This document shows, one piece after another, positions 26,440-35,450 of a stretch of 59,668 nt of DNA. The DNA comes from an uncultured Acidobacteriaceae bacterium (GTDB lineage: Bacteria; Acidobacteriota; Terriglobia; Terriglobales; Acidobacteriaceae). Both the position numbers and the translations under genes were made by a program. The notes under the pieces are model-generated. The model worked only from the letters and a program-made list of their open reading frames with translations. It was not told the DNA's origin and ran no database searches. Location: positions 1-59,668 of the forward strand of contig CAIVDV010000004.1 in the NCBI GenBank assembly GCA_903904755.1. Reading direction: 5' to 3'. The stretch's first letter is position 1; the number at the start of each line of letters is the position of its first letter.

Positions 26440-28983
26440 ATGGACGTAGTTTCCTATGGGACAGGGTTTGTTTTCGCTGTAAGTGTACTGTCGCTCGTCG
26501 CGGCAGTTTTTTTTGTCCGGCATCGGCTGGCAAAGGCCACCAGGTCGCTTCTCGCTCGACCGTACCTCGCTCTGCTGCCGCTCGCGGCACTGCTGTTGCC
26601 CACCTTTGCGCACGCGGAGGAGGAAAAAGCCGCCGGCGGTGAAGCCTCACTGGTTCTGCCCGACATGTCTACCGTGCATGCCCTGGGCATGACCGGCCAC
26701 GCTCTGCTCCTGATCGGGCTCCTTTTCTGCGCCGGCGGACTGCTCTTCGGACTCGCCATCTACGTGCACCTGAAGAATCTGCCCGTGCACCGCACCATGC
26801 GCGAAATCTCCGAACTGATCTATGAAACCTGCAAAACCTACCTGGTGACGCAGGGCAAATTCATCCTTCTGCTCTGGGTCTTCATCGCCGTCATCATCTC
26901 GCTGTATTTCGGAGTTCTCTCCCCGGTGCCGAACAAGCCCATCTGGGTCACGCTGCCCATCATTCTGGGCTTCTCGCTGGTCGGCATCGCCGGCAGCTAC
27001 GGCGTGGCGTGGTTCGGCATTCGCGTCAATACTTTCGCAAACTCCCGCACCGCCTTCGCCGGCCTGCGCGGCAAGCCCTATCCGCTCTTTGCCATTCCGC
27101 TGCAGGCGGGTATGAGCATCGGCATGCTCCTCATCTCGGTTGAGCTGCTCATCATGCTCTCCATCCTCCTCTTCATCCCCCGCGATTACGCCGGCCCCTG
27201 CTTCATCGGCTTCGCCATTGGCGAATCCCTCGGCGCGGCTGCCCTCCGTATCGCCGGCGGCATCTTTACCAAGATTGCCGATATCGGCGCTGACCTGATG
27301 AAGATTGTCTTCAAAATCAAGGAAGACGATGCCCGCAACCCCGGCGTCATCGCCGACTGCACGGGCGATAACGCCGGCGACTCGGTTGGCCCTTCGGCCG
27401 ACGGCTTTGAGACCTACGGCGTCACCGGCGTGGCCCTCATCACCTTCATCCTGCTCGCAGTCAAGAACCACGATACCCAGGCACTGCTGCTGGTGTGGAT
27501 CTTCGTGATGCGCGTTGCCATGCTCATCTCCAGTGCGGCGGCGTACTTCCTGAATGGCGCCATTGCCAAGGCAAAGTACGAGAACTCTGACGAGATGGAC
27601 TTTGAGGCGCCCCTGACCTCGCTGGTTTGGATTACCTCCATCAGCTCCATCATTCTCACCTTCATCGTCACCCGCCTGGTCATCCCCGACATGGGCGACG
27701 GCACCCTCTGGTGGAAGCTCGCCAGCATCATCTCCTGCGGCACACTGGCCGGCGCGCTCATTCCTGAGCTCGTCAAGGTCTTCACCTCCACCAACTCCGC
27801 GCACGTGCAGGAAGTGGTCACCTCGGCCAAGGAGGGCGGAGCATCGCTCGGCATCCTCTCCGGTCTGGTCGCCGGCAACTTCTCCGCCTACTGGCTCGGC
27901 CTCAGCATGGTCGGCCTGATGGCTCTGGGATACTCCTTCACCGGCGGTACCTCCATGTCTGACCTCATGCTGGCCCCGGCGGTCTTCGCCTTTGGCCTGG
28001 TAGCTTTCGGCTTCCTCGGCATGGGCCCCGTCACCATCGCGGTTGATTCCTACGGCCCGGTCACCGATAACGCACAGTCGGTCTACGAACTGTCCCTGAT
28101 TGAGAACGAACCCAAAATTGAAGCCGAGCTCAAGAAGGAATACGGCTTCGACGTGAAGTTCGAGCGCGCCAAGCATCTGCTGGAGGCCAACGACGGAGCC
28201 GGCAACACCTTCAAGGCCACCGCCAAGCCCGTGCTCATCGGCACCGCCGTTGTCGGCGCAACCACCATGACCTTCTCCATCATCATGGCCCTCACCAAAG
28301 GCCTCACCATCAACAAGGAGAATCTCTCGCTCCTCCATGCGCCCTTCATGCTGGGCCTCATCTGCGGCGGCGCCATCATCTTCTGGTTTGCCGGCGCTTC
28401 CATGCAGGCCGTCACCACGGGTGCCTACCGCGCAGTCGAGTTCATCAAGAGGAACATCAACCTTGAGGGCGCAGAGAAAGCCTCAGTCAGCGACAGCAAG
28501 AAAGTGGTCGAAATCTGCACCAAGTACGCGCAAAAGGGGATGTTCAACATCTTCCTTGCCGTCTTCTTCGCCACTCTCTCCTTCGCCTTCATGGAGCCGT
28601 TCCTCTTCGTCGGCTACCTCTTCTCGCTGGCCATCTTTGGCCTGTACCAGGCAATCTTCATGGCAAACGCCGGCGGAGCCTGGGACAACGCGAAGAAGGT
28701 CGTGGAAGTCGACCTCAAGATGAAGGGCACCCCGCTCCACGACGCAACCGTCATTGGCGACACCGTCGGCGATCCTTTCAAGGACACCTCGTCGGTCGCC
28801 ATGAACCCCATCATCAAGTTCGCTACCCTCTTCGGCCTGCTGGCGGTTGAGCTTGCCACCAAGCTCAGCGCGGAAAACGCCATGCTGGCGCACATTCTGG
28901 CCGTAGCGTTCTTCCTGGTCTCCATGTACTTTGTGCACAAGTCGTTCTACGGCATGCGCATCGACACCAAGGCCACTGACTGA
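26440..28983 (+). CDS. hppA: Membrane-bound proton/sodium-translocating pyrophosphatase
   Basis: 847 residues, about 16 membrane helices, longer than the usual 670-770 because of an N-terminal extension with a helix and a segment ending AHAEEEKAAGGE. The substrate-binding region reads DIGADLMKIVFKIKEDDARN followed by an NAGDSVGP-type Asp motif (about 279-320). A second Asp-rich site near the C terminus is HDATVIGDTVGDPFKDT. GNTFKAT at about 587 has Lys at the position that distinguishes K+-independent from K+-dependent (Ala) enzymes. It couples PPi hydrolysis to ion pumping. The ATG at 26440 lies about 10 nt after GGGAGGGG. Whether it pumps H+ or Na+ cannot be told by eye. Confidence 0.93.
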   Translation: MDVVSYGTGFVFAVSVLSLVAAVFFVRHRLAKATRSLLARPYLALLPLAALLLPTFAHAEEEKAAGGEASLVLPDMSTVHALGMTGHALLLIGLLFCAGGLLFGLAIYVHLKNLPVHRTMREISELIYETCKTYLVTQGKFILLLWVFIAVIISLYFGVLSPVPNKPIWVTLPIILGFSLVGIAGSYGVAWFGIRVNTFANSRTAFAGLRGKPYPLFAIPLQAGMSIGMLLISVELLIMLSILLFIPRDYAGPCFIGFAIGESLGAAALRIAGGIFTKIADIGADLMKIVFKIKEDDARNPGVIADCTGDNAGDSVGPSADGFETYGVTGVALITFILLAVKNHDTQALLLVWIFVMRVAMLISSAAAYFLNGAIAKAKYENSDEMDFEAPLTSLVWITSISSIILTFIVTRLVIPDMGDGTLWWKLASIISCGTLAGALIPELVKVFTSTNSAHVQEVVTSAKEGGASLGILSGLVAGNFSAYWLGLSMVGLMALGYSFTGGTSMSDLMLAPAVFAFGLVAFGFLGMGPVTIAVDSYGPVTDNAQSVYELSLIENEPKIEAELKKEYGFDVKFERAKHLLEANDGAGNTFKATAKPVLIGTAVVGATTMTFSIIMALTKGLTINKENLSLLHAPFMLGLICGGAIIFWFAGASMQAVTTGAYRAVEFIKRNINLEGAEKASVSDSKKVVEICTKYAQKGMFNIFLAVFFATLSFAFMEPFLFVGYLFSLAIFGLYQAIFMANAGGAWDNAKKVVEVDLKMKGTPLHDATVIGDTVGDPFKDTSSVAMNPIIKFATLFGLLAVELATKLSAENAMLAHILAVAFFLVSMYFVHKSFYGMRIDTKATD

Positions 28984-29060
28984 CCGGCGGGTCTGCGCTC
29001 TCTTCGGAGCGCGGGCCGGCTTCACAACCGGCAGCATTCTGGCTGCCACTTTTCATCCAT

Positions 29061-29095
29061 GGGGTGCAACCTGCGAGGGTTGCGCCCCTGTTTTT
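29061..29095 (+). terminator. Terminator of hppA
   Basis: Strong stem pairing GGGGTGCAACC with GGGTTGCGCCCC around a 5-nt loop, followed by TGTTTTT, 78 nt after the hppA stop. Confidence 0.85.
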
Positions 29096-29388
29096 CGGGG
29101 TGGATTTACGGGTAAATATCAAGCTTCGGTGGCCGGATGAAAAATCGCTAACACATGTGATGCCGGATACATTCATAATGTGGTATGCGGATTGAGAATT
29201 TCCGTGAATTGAAAGCGGCGAGGAACGGATCGCTGCGTGTCTGTCCCCGGCAAGTGCTGAAAAATCAATGATTTCCGCTCTTGCTGTCTCGACTCTCCAC
29301 AGAGTACCCGTTCATATTGGGAGTGCTCTATCTGCACCACCCAATGACCCAGGAGATCGGTTCCCCGCCCCCAGCATGGAGGAACAAC
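29096..29388 (+). promoter_or_regulatory. ppdK promoter/leader region
   Basis: No gene is seen here. The region is AT-richer than its surroundings at 29105-29210 and contains a CATAAT hexamer at 29174-29179 as a possible -10. An imperfect CRP-type dyad (TGTGA-N6-ATACA, 29156-29171) is too degenerate to call. A leader of about 200 nt would precede ppdK. Confidence 0.35.
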
Positions 29389-32124
29389 ATGTCCACAACT
29401 GCCATTGAGCCGGCTGCTGCGCCGGTCGCATCGGAAGATAAAACCCCCACAAAATTTGTCTACTTCTTTGGCGGCGGCGCTGCTGAAGGTAAAGGCACCA
29501 TGAAGGACGTTCTCGGCGGAAAAGGCGCTGGCCTTGCCGAAATGACCAATGCCGGACTTCCCGTGCCACCGGGATTCACCATCCAGACCGAGGCTTGTCG
29601 CGAGTACATGCGCGGTGAGCTGGAAGGTGAAGTAGACATCCAGATGATGGCCGCCCTCCATCGTCTTGAAGAGCTCCAGGGCCAGGCCTTTGGCGCGGGC
29701 GACAATCCGCTCCTCGTCAGCGTTCGCTCCGGCGCAAAGTTCTCCATGCCCGGCATGATGGACACCATCCTCAACCTCGGCCTCAATGACATCTCCGTCG
29801 AAGCTCTTGCGGAAAAGACCCAGAATCGCCGCTTCGCCTATGATTCCTACCGCCGGCTTATTCAAATGTTCGGCGACGTGGTCCTCGGCATTCCCAAGCA
29901 CGACTTCGAAAATATCTTCGACGAAATCAAGCGACTCACCGGCTCCATTCTTGACACCGATCTGGATGCGGTTGCCCTTGCTGAGGTCATCAAGAGCTAC
30001 AAGCGCCTCATCCTCGACACCCTTGGCAAGCCCTTCCCGCAGGATCCCGTCGAGCAGCTCGTCATGGCGCGCGATGCCGTCTTTACCAGTTGGAACAACA
30101 CTCGCGCCAAGGCCTATCGCCGCATCAACCACATCGACGACTGGCTCGGCACGGCAGTCACTGTCCAGGCCATGGTCTTTGGCAACCTCAGTGACAAGAG
30201 CGGCACCGGCGTTGGCTTCACCCGCAACCCGGCCACCGGCGCATCCGAGTTCTACGGCGAATTCCTGCTGAACGCACAGGGCGAAGATGTCGTCTCCGGC
30301 GTCCGCACCCCGGTCCACATCAGCGAGCTCAAGCGCCTCATGCCGGAAATCTACGACGAGCTCCACGACCTGACCAGCCGCATGGAAGCCCACTACAAGG
30401 ACCTGCAGGACTTCGAGTTCACCATCCAGGATGGCAAGCTCTACATGCTGCAGACCCGCAACGGCAAGCGCACCGGCATCGCCGCTGTCAAAATCGCCAT
30501 TGACATGGTTGAGGAAGGCCTCATCACCGTAGGCCAGGCGATCTTCCGCGTTGAGCCCAACCAGCTCTACGACTTCCTCGTTCCCCGCCTCGATGAGAGC
30601 GATGGCACTGTCGAAGTCCTTGGCAAGGGCCTCCCGGCCTCGCCCGGCGCGGCTGTCGGCCAGGTCGTCTTCTCTGCGGAAGACGCAGTCAAGTACAAGG
30701 AATCCGGCAAGATGAAGTCGGTCATCCTCGTCCGCCGCGAAACCACGCCGGAAGACATCACCGGCATGGAAGTCGCCTCAGGCATTCTCACCTCCCGTGG
30801 CGGCATGACCTCCCACGCTGCGGTCGTTACCCGCGGCATGGGCAAGTGCTGCATCGCCGGCGCCGGCTGCTGCCTGGTGGAAGAAGACAAGGGCCAGATG
30901 ACCGTTGCCGGGCACGTCTACCACGAAGGCGACTGGATCTCTCTCGACGGCGGCACCGGACGCATCATCGCCGGCCGCAGGCCCGTCATTCCCGCCACTC
31001 CTGACGACCCGAATCTGGTCAAGTTCATGAGTTGGGCCGACCGTTACCGCCGCCTCCGCGTGCGGGCCAACGCCGACATCCCTCGCGATGCCGCCCATGC
31101 CATGCTCTTCGGCGCGGAAGGTATCGGCCTCTGCCGTACCGAGCACATGTTCTTTGACGCGGACCGTCTGCCCCACATGCAGGCCATGATCATGGCCAAG
31201 TCTGAGTCGGAGCGCCGCTCCCGTCTCATGGCTTTGCTGCCCATGCAGCGTGAGGACTTCGTCGGCCTCTTTGAGACGATGGGCGACCTGCCGGTCAACA
31301 TCCGCCTCCTCGACCCGCCGCTCCACGAGTTCCTGCCCAAGCGCGAAGACCTTCTGGTCGAGATCGCCCGGCTCGAACTCACCAATCCCACCTCGCCTGA
31401 GATGCACAAGCTGCACCTCACCCTGGCCCGCGTTGAGGAACTCCACGAAATCAACCCCATGCTCGGCCTCCGCGGCTGCCGCCTGGGCATCGCCTTCCCG
31501 GAAATCACTGAAATGCAGGCGCGGGCCATCTTTGAGGCTGCCGTTGAAGTCAGCCGCACTGGTCACCATCCGCACCTGGAAATCATGGTTCCGCTTATCA
31601 GCGGTATGGACGAGATGAAGAACCAGGCTGAAATCATCCGCCGCGTCGCTCGTGAAGTCTTCGAGCGCGAACAGATGGCCGTCGACTACATGGTCGGCAC
31701 CATGATTGAGCTGCCGCGCGCCGCCCTGATGGCCGGCGAGATCGCCAAGGATGCCGAGTTCTTCAGCTTCGGCACCAACGACCTCACCCAGACCACCTAC
31801 GGCATCAGCCGCGACGACGTCAACCAGTTCCTGCCCATTTACCTCAAGACCGGCATCTTCAAGCAGGACCCGTTTGCGGTACTCGACCAGGAAGGCGTTG
31901 GCCAGTTGCTCAAGACCGGCGTCGAGCGCGGGCGCATTACCCGGCCCAAGCTGAAGGTCGGCATCTGCGGCGAGCACGGCGGCGAGCCTGACTCCGTCAA
32001 GTTCTGCCACCGCATCGGCCTCGACTACGTCAGTTGCTCACCCTTCCGCCTGCTCACCGCCAAGTTGGCCGCCGCCCAGGCTGCCCTGGAAGGCACCAAT
32101 GCACAGGCTGAGGGTACCCGCTAA
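29389..32124 (+). CDS. ppdK: Pyruvate, phosphate dikinase
   Basis: 911 residues, slightly longer than the typical 870-890 because of an Ala/Pro-rich start. The N-terminal ATP-grasp part begins at GGKGAGLAEMTNAGLPVPPG. The phosphohistidine domain has GGMTSHAAVVTRGMG (His about 476), and the C-terminal PEP/pyruvate barrel ends with the catalytic Cys in GICGEHGGEP (about 859). It interconverts pyruvate + ATP + Pi and PEP + AMP + PPi. The ATG at 29389 has GGAGG 6 nt upstream. It directly follows hppA, so PPi made or used here may be linked to the ion-pumping pyrophosphatase. Confidence 0.96.
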   Translation: MSTTAIEPAAAPVASEDKTPTKFVYFFGGGAAEGKGTMKDVLGGKGAGLAEMTNAGLPVPPGFTIQTEACREYMRGELEGEVDIQMMAALHRLEELQGQAFGAGDNPLLVSVRSGAKFSMPGMMDTILNLGLNDISVEALAEKTQNRRFAYDSYRRLIQMFGDVVLGIPKHDFENIFDEIKRLTGSILDTDLDAVALAEVIKSYKRLILDTLGKPFPQDPVEQLVMARDAVFTSWNNTRAKAYRRINHIDDWLGTAVTVQAMVFGNLSDKSGTGVGFTRNPATGASEFYGEFLLNAQGEDVVSGVRTPVHISELKRLMPEIYDELHDLTSRMEAHYKDLQDFEFTIQDGKLYMLQTRNGKRTGIAAVKIAIDMVEEGLITVGQAIFRVEPNQLYDFLVPRLDESDGTVEVLGKGLPASPGAAVGQVVFSAEDAVKYKESGKMKSVILVRRETTPEDITGMEVASGILTSRGGMTSHAAVVTRGMGKCCIAGAGCCLVEEDKGQMTVAGHVYHEGDWISLDGGTGRIIAGRRPVIPATPDDPNLVKFMSWADRYRRLRVRANADIPRDAAHAMLFGAEGIGLCRTEHMFFDADRLPHMQAMIMAKSESERRSRLMALLPMQREDFVGLFETMGDLPVNIRLLDPPLHEFLPKREDLLVEIARLELTNPTSPEMHKLHLTLARVEELHEINPMLGLRGCRLGIAFPEITEMQARAIFEAAVEVSRTGHHPHLEIMVPLISGMDEMKNQAEIIRRVAREVFEREQMAVDYMVGTMIELPRAALMAGEIAKDAEFFSFGTNDLTQTTYGISRDDVNQFLPIYLKTGIFKQDPFAVLDQEGVGQLLKTGVERGRITRPKLKVGICGEHGGEPDSVKFCHRIGLDYVSCSPFRLLTAKLAAAQAALEGTNAQAEGTR

Positions 32125-32150
32125 CCGTCACTCCTCAACCCAACACCACC

Positions 32151-32179
32151 GGGGGCTCTGCGGCAAACGCAGAGCCCCC
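32151..32179 (+). terminator. Hairpin after ppdK
   Basis: Perfect 12-bp stem GGGGGCTCTGCG/CGCAGAGCCCCC with loop GCAAA, 27 nt after the ppdK stop. No T-tract follows, but the stem is very stable. Confidence 0.65.
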
Positions 32180-32217
32180 GGCGCGTTGTACGCGCTATTT
32201 CGCCCGCTCAGACACCT

Positions 32218-32251
32218 TCGTGCGAATCTCCGCACCCGCTCGTAACACGAA
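32218..32251. promoter_or_regulatory. Dyad TTCGTG-N22-CACGAA upstream of the TonB receptor gene
   Basis: Perfect 6-bp inverted half-sites 22 nt apart, with an inner GTGCG-N6-CGCAC repeat at 32220-32235. It lies just upstream of the CRP-like site. It is not the E. coli NikR operator sequence, but a nickel-responsive or other operator is possible because nikR ends 9 nt from the receptor gene. Confidence 0.25.
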
Positions 32252-32262
32252 TGCAAAAAAGG

Positions 32263-32278
32263 TGTGATTCTTGTCACC
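32263..32278 (+). promoter_or_regulatory. CRP/FNR-family binding site upstream of the TonB receptor gene
   Basis: TGTGA-TTCTTG-TCACC matches the CRP core with one mismatch. AATCAT at 32301-32306 is a possible -10, placing the centre about 42 bp before the start of transcription. The receptor ATG is at 32340. Confidence 0.55.
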
Positions 32279-32339
32279 GACACAACCCGCGCCCGTCCCT
32301 AATCATGGTTCCATGCTCGCTATTCGAAAGGGGGGCTTG

Positions 32340-34505
32340 ATGCTGCCCCGCGCTGTCATTTGCCCGCTCCTGCTTGTCGCTGGACTCCTGGGACCCGCTT
32401 TGTCAGTGAGCGGGCAGCAGTCGCAGCCCACCCCCGCCAAGCCCGCCATCCCCACCCGCACTGACACCGTCATCGTCACCGCCGACATCACCCGCATGGA
32501 TGTCGAAGCTCCCGACCCCGCCGTCAAAGTCTTTGCCTCAGAAGATTTAATGGATGCCAATCCCGGCCGACCCGGTGCCCCCATCTCCATCCCTGGCTAC
32601 CCGGTTGAGACTGCCTCCAGCGGCATCAAAGCTCCCCAGTACTTCGCGCCCGGCGTAGCCGGCGATCACGGCGAGCCCATCGCCCAATATCTCCAGGTCG
32701 GCAGTTTCCTCCTCCCCAACAACCTTTCCGCCAACGCCCACGGCAACGGCTATGCCGATCCCAACCTCTTCATCGCCCACGCCATTGAGAGCGTTCAGGT
32801 CGATGGCGGCGCATTCAACGTCAGGGAAGGGAATCACGCTCTCAACCTCGCCGCCATCTATGGCCTGCGCTCCCATCTCGAGCCCTTCCTCACCCTCACC
32901 ACTGACAACCGCGACCTGACCGCAACCGCCGGCCTCAGCCCCTCTGCCCGCTCCTGGCTGGCCGCGGAGTTCTCCTACGGCAACGGCTTCCTCGACCGCC
33001 TGGAGCACCGCCGCCAGCTCAAGCTCAACTACGGCGCAGCATGGCAGCTTCGCCAGCACGCCATTACCCTGGTCGGCATCGGCTACCTGGGCTACGGCTA
33101 TCTGGCCGGCCTGCAGCCCATCTGCGGCTTCAACGCCATCGATGCCGCCGCCGGCTGGCGCACCCTTCCCGACACCATTGACCCCCGCCAGCGCGACCAA
33201 ACCCACACCGCCTTGGTCGCCATCAACGACAACTGGCGCCCCGCTCCAACCCGGCAAATCCAGCTTTCTGCCTTCTTCCGCAGCTACAATCTCTCGCTCT
33301 CGTCCGACTTCGGCCTCGGCCTCATCCGCCAGAGCGAGTTCCGCACCGTCGGCGGTGCCAGCGCCGCCTGGCTCGACGACCTCTCCCGCAGCTTCACCCT
33401 CATGGCCGGCCTCGACTACCAGCGCGAGGCTCCCCGGCGGGTCAATCTCGACCACTACAACTTCTTTGATCCCGCCCGCCCCGCCCTCTACGGGCCCTTC
33501 CACCGCATCGCCGGCAACGATGTCACCATCGCCCCCATCTCCCCCTATCTCGCCGGCCAGGGCACCCTCGGCGCGCACCTGCGCTACTACCTCGGCTGGC
33601 GTCACGACCAAATCTCCATCCAGAACCGCGACCGGCTCATCCCAGCCAACTCCTTCACCCGCTGGGCCGGCGTTGACTCCCCCAAAGCCACGCTCACCCT
33701 CACCCCCGGACCCAACCGGAAGCTACCCCAGCTCTCCGCCAGCTTTGGCAAATCCTATTTCACCGAGGATCCCCGCATCGGCCTCGCCACCAACCCGGCG
33801 CTCCGTCCCCAAGCCATCGAAACCGCGCGCTCCTACCAGCTCGTCGTCAGCGAGGCCCTCCACTCCACCGACCTCAAGCTGACAGTCGGCCACGAAACCC
33901 AAACCGCCGAGTACGGCAAAATCGACGCCGACCAGGGTCTGCAAACCAACCAGGGCCCCGGCCGCATTCTCTTCCTCGCCGCCACTCTCCGTCAGCGCTT
34001 CCCGGCCGGCTCCTTCCAGGCCACATGGGAACAGGCCGATGCCCGCCTCACCCGCGAGCCCACCGCCACCATCACCCCGGAAGCCCCCCGCCAAATCGCC
34101 GACATTTCGGCCACCTGGCAGAAGCTTCCCTTCCGCCTCCAGTCCAAGGCGGAATTCGAATTCGTGGGAAAAAAGGTACTCGGCACAGGCTGCGACTCCA
34201 CCCTGCCCGATGGCGGCGCTGCCTACTGTGTCGGCAAGCCCAACACCGAGTTCCGCTTCGCGTTTGCGCGCAGCTTCGTCAGTGAACGGCTCTCCATCGG
34301 TTTGCAGGGATTGGCCGCCCAGGGCTGGACCGGCCAGACCACAGAGAATTTTGCTTCCGCTTCGGTCTACGCTCCGGGTGCGGTTGGCCTCGGTCCAGAT
34401 GGGCTGGTTAAAGCGGATCCGGTCGCGGAGGCGGTGGGCGTGCGCATCCCCAGCTACCTCAGCCTCACCCTCAACTGGCACATCGGCAGGGGCGCGGCGA
34501 GATAG
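32340..34505 (+). CDS. TonB-dependent outer-membrane receptor-like protein
   Basis: 721 residues from the ATG at 32340, which has AAGGGGGG 6 nt upstream and a signal peptide (LPRAVICPLLLVAGLLG, ending near SVSGQQ). After a Pro/Thr-rich linker with the TonB-box-like DTVIVTADITR comes a plug-like region containing PGVAGDHGEPIAQYLQVG. Alternating hydrophobic strands follow to a C terminus of LSLTLNWHIG, as in outer-membrane barrels. No carboxypeptidase-like domain precedes the plug. It is convergent with nikR and flanked by nickel-enzyme genes, so nickel-chelate uptake is a reasonable inference but not shown by the sequence itself. Confidence 0.7.
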   Translation: MLPRAVICPLLLVAGLLGPALSVSGQQSQPTPAKPAIPTRTDTVIVTADITRMDVEAPDPAVKVFASEDLMDANPGRPGAPISIPGYPVETASSGIKAPQYFAPGVAGDHGEPIAQYLQVGSFLLPNNLSANAHGNGYADPNLFIAHAIESVQVDGGAFNVREGNHALNLAAIYGLRSHLEPFLTLTTDNRDLTATAGLSPSARSWLAAEFSYGNGFLDRLEHRRQLKLNYGAAWQLRQHAITLVGIGYLGYGYLAGLQPICGFNAIDAAAGWRTLPDTIDPRQRDQTHTALVAINDNWRPAPTRQIQLSAFFRSYNLSLSSDFGLGLIRQSEFRTVGGASAAWLDDLSRSFTLMAGLDYQREAPRRVNLDHYNFFDPARPALYGPFHRIAGNDVTIAPISPYLAGQGTLGAHLRYYLGWRHDQISIQNRDRLIPANSFTRWAGVDSPKATLTLTPGPNRKLPQLSASFGKSYFTEDPRIGLATNPALRPQAIETARSYQLVVSEALHSTDLKLTVGHETQTAEYGKIDADQGLQTNQGPGRILFLAATLRQRFPAGSFQATWEQADARLTREPTATITPEAPRQIADISATWQKLPFRLQSKAEFEFVGKKVLGTGCDSTLPDGGAAYCVGKPNTEFRFAFARSFVSERLSIGLQGLAAQGWTGQTTENFASASVYAPGAVGLGPDGLVKADPVAEAVGVRIPSYLSLTLNWHIGRGAAR

Positions 34506-34514
34506 ATCCAGTCC

Positions 34515-34952
34515 CTAGTGCGTATGCACGTGGTTGTGGTTCTTGGCCACGCCCGCGCTCGACAGAACCAGCTTGCCCAGTTCCACCCCGCGCAGCGCCA
34601 GAATATGCTCGGCAATCGCCTTCAGCTCATGGCTCCGCCCCTGCAGAATAATCACTTCCAGGCAGTAGTGGTGGTCCAGATGCACATGCGTCGTCGCCAT
34701 CACCCGGGCACCGTTCTGGTGCTGGGCTTCCGTCAGCCGCTGTGTCAGGTTCGGTACGTGGTGGTCATAGACCAGCGTCAGCGTGCCCACCACGGGCTCA
34801 TTGGCATCCACCACATCGGCCAGCAGCGCATCGCGAATCAGGTCGCGCACAGCCTCTGAGCGGTTGCGGTATCCACGGCGGGCAATCAGTTCATCAAACC
34901 CCTGAAGCAGACTTTGGTCCAGGGAGATTCCAGTGCGGCTCAGGTCGGCCAT
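34515..34952 (-). CDS. nikR: Nickel-responsive regulator NikR
   Basis: 145 residues. An N-terminal ribbon-helix-helix (GISLDQSLLQGFDELI, RNRSEAVRDLIRD) precedes the ACT-like nickel domain, with ligands His64/65 in YDHH, His89 and His91 in THVHLD and Cys97 in HHYCLEV. The C-terminal tail is His-rich (HNHVHTH). It represses or activates nickel-uptake and hydrogenase genes in response to Ni(II). The start ATG at 34952 has AGAGGAA upstream; in-frame codons to 35000 are ignored. It is the last gene of the hox operon, 29 nt after hoxW. Confidence 0.95.
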   Translation of the reverse strand: MADLSRTGISLDQSLLQGFDELIARRGYRNRSEAVRDLIRDALLADVVDANEPVVGTLTLVYDHHVPNLTQRLTEAQHQNGARVMATTHVHLDHHYCLEVIILQGRSHELKAIAEHILALRGVELGKLVLSSAGVAKNHNHVHTH

Positions 34953-34981
34953 GCGGGTTCCTCTAACTATCGCCTGCCCTT

Positions 34982-35446
34982 TTATTGCCCTCGTACCCAC
35001 TCCATCAGCAGGTCGAGCGCAACTGGCAGTGCGTCTTCAACAACCGGTGTCAGCGCTTCGGTATAACCGAGAGACTCGCCGCAAATCAGCAGCAAATCCG
35101 CGCGCCTTGGCCGGGTTCCATACAGCTCCGCAGTCAGCCGCAACAGGCCGGCCGCATCGGTGTGGTGGCTAAGATAGTTTGGCGCAGCTTCGGCAGCTTC
35201 CACAGTGGTGCGCGTCACAGTTCCCGGTGTGCCGTCCAACCGGCAATCCACAAACAGCACGCTGTCTGCCTCGGCCAGGTCGACCGCCAGCTCCGGCGTC
35301 CACTGCTGCTGCGCGATGATTTCCACCGCCTCCGGCAGGCCGGCAATAGCTGCCATTTCAACCAGACGCCACGCTGCCCCATCGTCCCCGCGGCTGGTAT
35401 TGCCGCAGGCAAGGATGAGGCAGCGTGTGTGCGTCGGTTGGGTCAC
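34982..35446 (-). CDS. hoxW: Hydrogenase maturation protease for HoxH
   Basis: 154 residues. CLILACGNTSRGDDGAAWRL carries the M52 peptidase metal-site Asp, followed by FVDCRLDG and a HHTDAAGLL segment with the His ligand. It should cleave the C-terminal tail of HoxH, which starts just after the terminal DPCLSCSTH motif. It starts at GTG 35446, 4 nt after the hoxH stop. It differs clearly from HyaD, consistent with each hydrogenase having its own protease. Confidence 0.85.
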   Translation of the reverse strand: MTQPTHTRCLILACGNTSRGDDGAAWRLVEMAAIAGLPEAVEIIAQQQWTPELAVDLAEADSVLFVDCRLDGTPGTVTRTTVEAAEAAPNYLSHHTDAAGLLRLTAELYGTRPRRADLLLICGESLGYTEALTPVVEDALPVALDLLMEWVRGQ

Positions 35447-35450
35447 GGTC

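Noticed and set aside
29156-29171. TGTGA-N6-ATACA upstream of ppdK
   Set aside because: The second half-site has two mismatches; it was left as unclassified promoter sequence.
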